A stretch of DNA of 6,108 nt, taken from Chloroflexota bacterium (lineage in GTDB: Bacteria > Chloroflexota > Dehalococcoidia > GIF9 > UBA5629). Positions 5,291-6,108 of this stretch are shown piece after piece. How positions within the stretch are numbered: position 1 is the first letter of the stretch; each line of letters starts with the position of its first letter. The notes under the pieces were generated by a model that saw only the letters and a list, made by a program, of their open reading frames with translations, searched no databases and was not told the origin of the DNA. The position numbers were made by a program, and so were the translations under genes. The stretch covers positions 1 to 6,108 of the forward strand of contig JAPLHJ010000180.1 of the NCBI GenBank assembly GCA_026389675.1. The letters run 5' to 3'.

Positions 5291-6108
5291 AGGTGATAAA
5301 AGATTATCGGCAGGCTGTTAAAGCGCTGGAACGCCGCATTCCCTATGATCCGGCCGGCGCAGACAGCGAAATCGAATCCGCCGTCCGCCAGATAATCGAA
5401 AGGGTCAGGCGGGACGGTGATAAGGCCCTCCGCGTTTACACCGAGCGCTTCGACGGCGCCAGGCTCAAGTCGCTGGAGGTCTCCACCCACGAAATGGCCG
5501 CGGCACGCAAATCTGTGGACCGCGAACTACTCAAGGCGCTCAAATTCGCAGCGGGCCGCGTGGAGAAGTTTCACAAAACCTGCATAAGCAGATACGGCAA
5601 AGGTTTCATCGTAGCTGGACTGGGGCAACAGGTGCTTCCTCTCCAGCGCGTCGGCATCTATGTGCCGGGCGGAACGGCCGCCTATCCATCGACCGTGCTG
5701 ATGACCGCCTTACCCGCGAAGGTTGCCGGGGTCGGGGAGGTAATCATGGCCACGCCCTGCGGCAGGGACGGGAAGGTGCCGGCCAATACGCTGGTAGCAG
5801 CTGATATCGCCGGAGTTGACAGGATATTCAAGATCGGCGGCGCACAGGCCGTGGCCGCGCTGGCCTTCGGCACCGAATCGGTCCCCGCCGTGGACAAGGT
5901 CTGCGGCCCCGGCAATATCTATGTTATGACCGCCAAGAAGTTAGTCTACGGCGTTGTGGATATCGATGCGCTGCAGGGTCCCAGCGAAGTTGTGGTGATA
6001 GCCGACAGCTCGGCAGACCCCTCCTTCTGCGCGGCTGACCTGATAGCGCAGTCCGAGCACGACGCGCTGGCCTCGTCCATATTAATAACCACATCACCGG
6101 AACTGGCC
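5287..6108 (+). CDS. hisD: Histidinol dehydrogenase, N-terminal part (3' end outside window)
   Basis: HisD is a zinc- and NAD-dependent enzyme that oxidises L-histidinol to histidine in two steps through histidinal, the end of the pathway. The first 274 of an expected roughly 430 residues are present and the frame is open to the window edge. Landmarks are QRVGIYVPGGTAAYPSTVLM (120-139), FKIGGAQAVAALAFGT (181-196), KVCGPGNIYVMTAKK (204-218), GPSE (231-234) and DLIAQSEHD (251-259). Gln255 and His258 correspond to two of the four zinc ligands (Gln259 and His262 in E. coli); the other two lie beyond the window. Gln230 precedes GPSE where most family members have Ala. The ATG at 5287 overlaps the hisG TGA as ATGA, a typical coupled junction, with GGGAGG at 5268-5273 as a somewhat distant Shine-Dalgarno. 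Assignment is secure. Confidence 0.95.
   Translation, partial: MKVIKDYRQAVKALERRIPYDPAGADSEIESAVRQIIERVRRDGDKALRVYTERFDGARLKSLEVSTHEMAAARKSVDRELLKALKFAAGRVEKFHKTCISRYGKGFIVAGLGQQVLPLQRVGIYVPGGTAAYPSTVLMTALPAKVAGVGEVIMATPCGRDGKVPANTLVAADIAGVDRIFKIGGAQAVAALAFGTESVPAVDKVCGPGNIYVMTAKKLVYGVVDIDALQGPSEVVVIADSSADPSFCAADLIAQSEHDALASSILITTSPELA

Noticed and set aside
5050..5490. 146-codon minus-strand ORF across the hisG-hisD junction
   Set aside because: It lies opposite two recognisable conserved genes and shows no family resemblance.

Overview
The window is bacterial chromosomal DNA of moderately high GC, densely packed with ordinary housekeeping genes. I see no mobile element, CRISPR array, tRNA or rRNA. 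A short-form histidine pathway (HisZ plus a HisG without a C-terminal regulatory domain) beside a slipin/NfeD pair and a biotin ligase would fit a Chloroflexota (Dehalococcoidia-like) genome. That placement is a weak inference, because no taxonomic marker gene is present.

Layout. Positions 2-409 (+) hold the 3' end of a biotin-protein ligase gene (birA). It meets a convergent minus-strand pair at a strong stem-loop (394-422) that can serve as terminator from both sides. The pair is a ClpP-class NfeD membrane protease (2431-1229) followed by a slipin/stomatin-like SPFH protein (1218-445). The nfeD stop codon is embedded in the slipin ribosome binding site. A 185-bp divergent intergenic region (2432-2616) carries a good sigma70-type promoter facing right. 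It drives a histidine operon: hisZ (2617-3867), hisG (3857-5290) and hisD (5287 to the window end, incomplete). All three genes overlap or abut.

How the genes work together. HisZ is a histidyl-tRNA-synthetase paralogue that activates and regulates short HisG, which makes phosphoribosyl-ATP in the first step of histidine synthesis. HisD performs the last two oxidations to histidine. NfeD and slipin are classic genetic and physical partners: slipin is a membrane scaffold and NfeD a Ser-Lys protease that can cleave the slipin C-terminus.

The most unusual item is hisG. It encodes about 477 residues, roughly twice a short HisG, and reads as two complete HisG catalytic folds in tandem joined by a linker of about 30 residues. 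The two halves have lost different parts of the active site. The N-half keeps the LPKGK motif but has no PRPP-binding ETGxT loop. The C-half keeps TETGQTL but has ADGH in place of PKGK. This looks like a fused, asymmetric pseudo-dimer. A second oddity is that NfeD has a complete protease domain but no signal peptide in frame.
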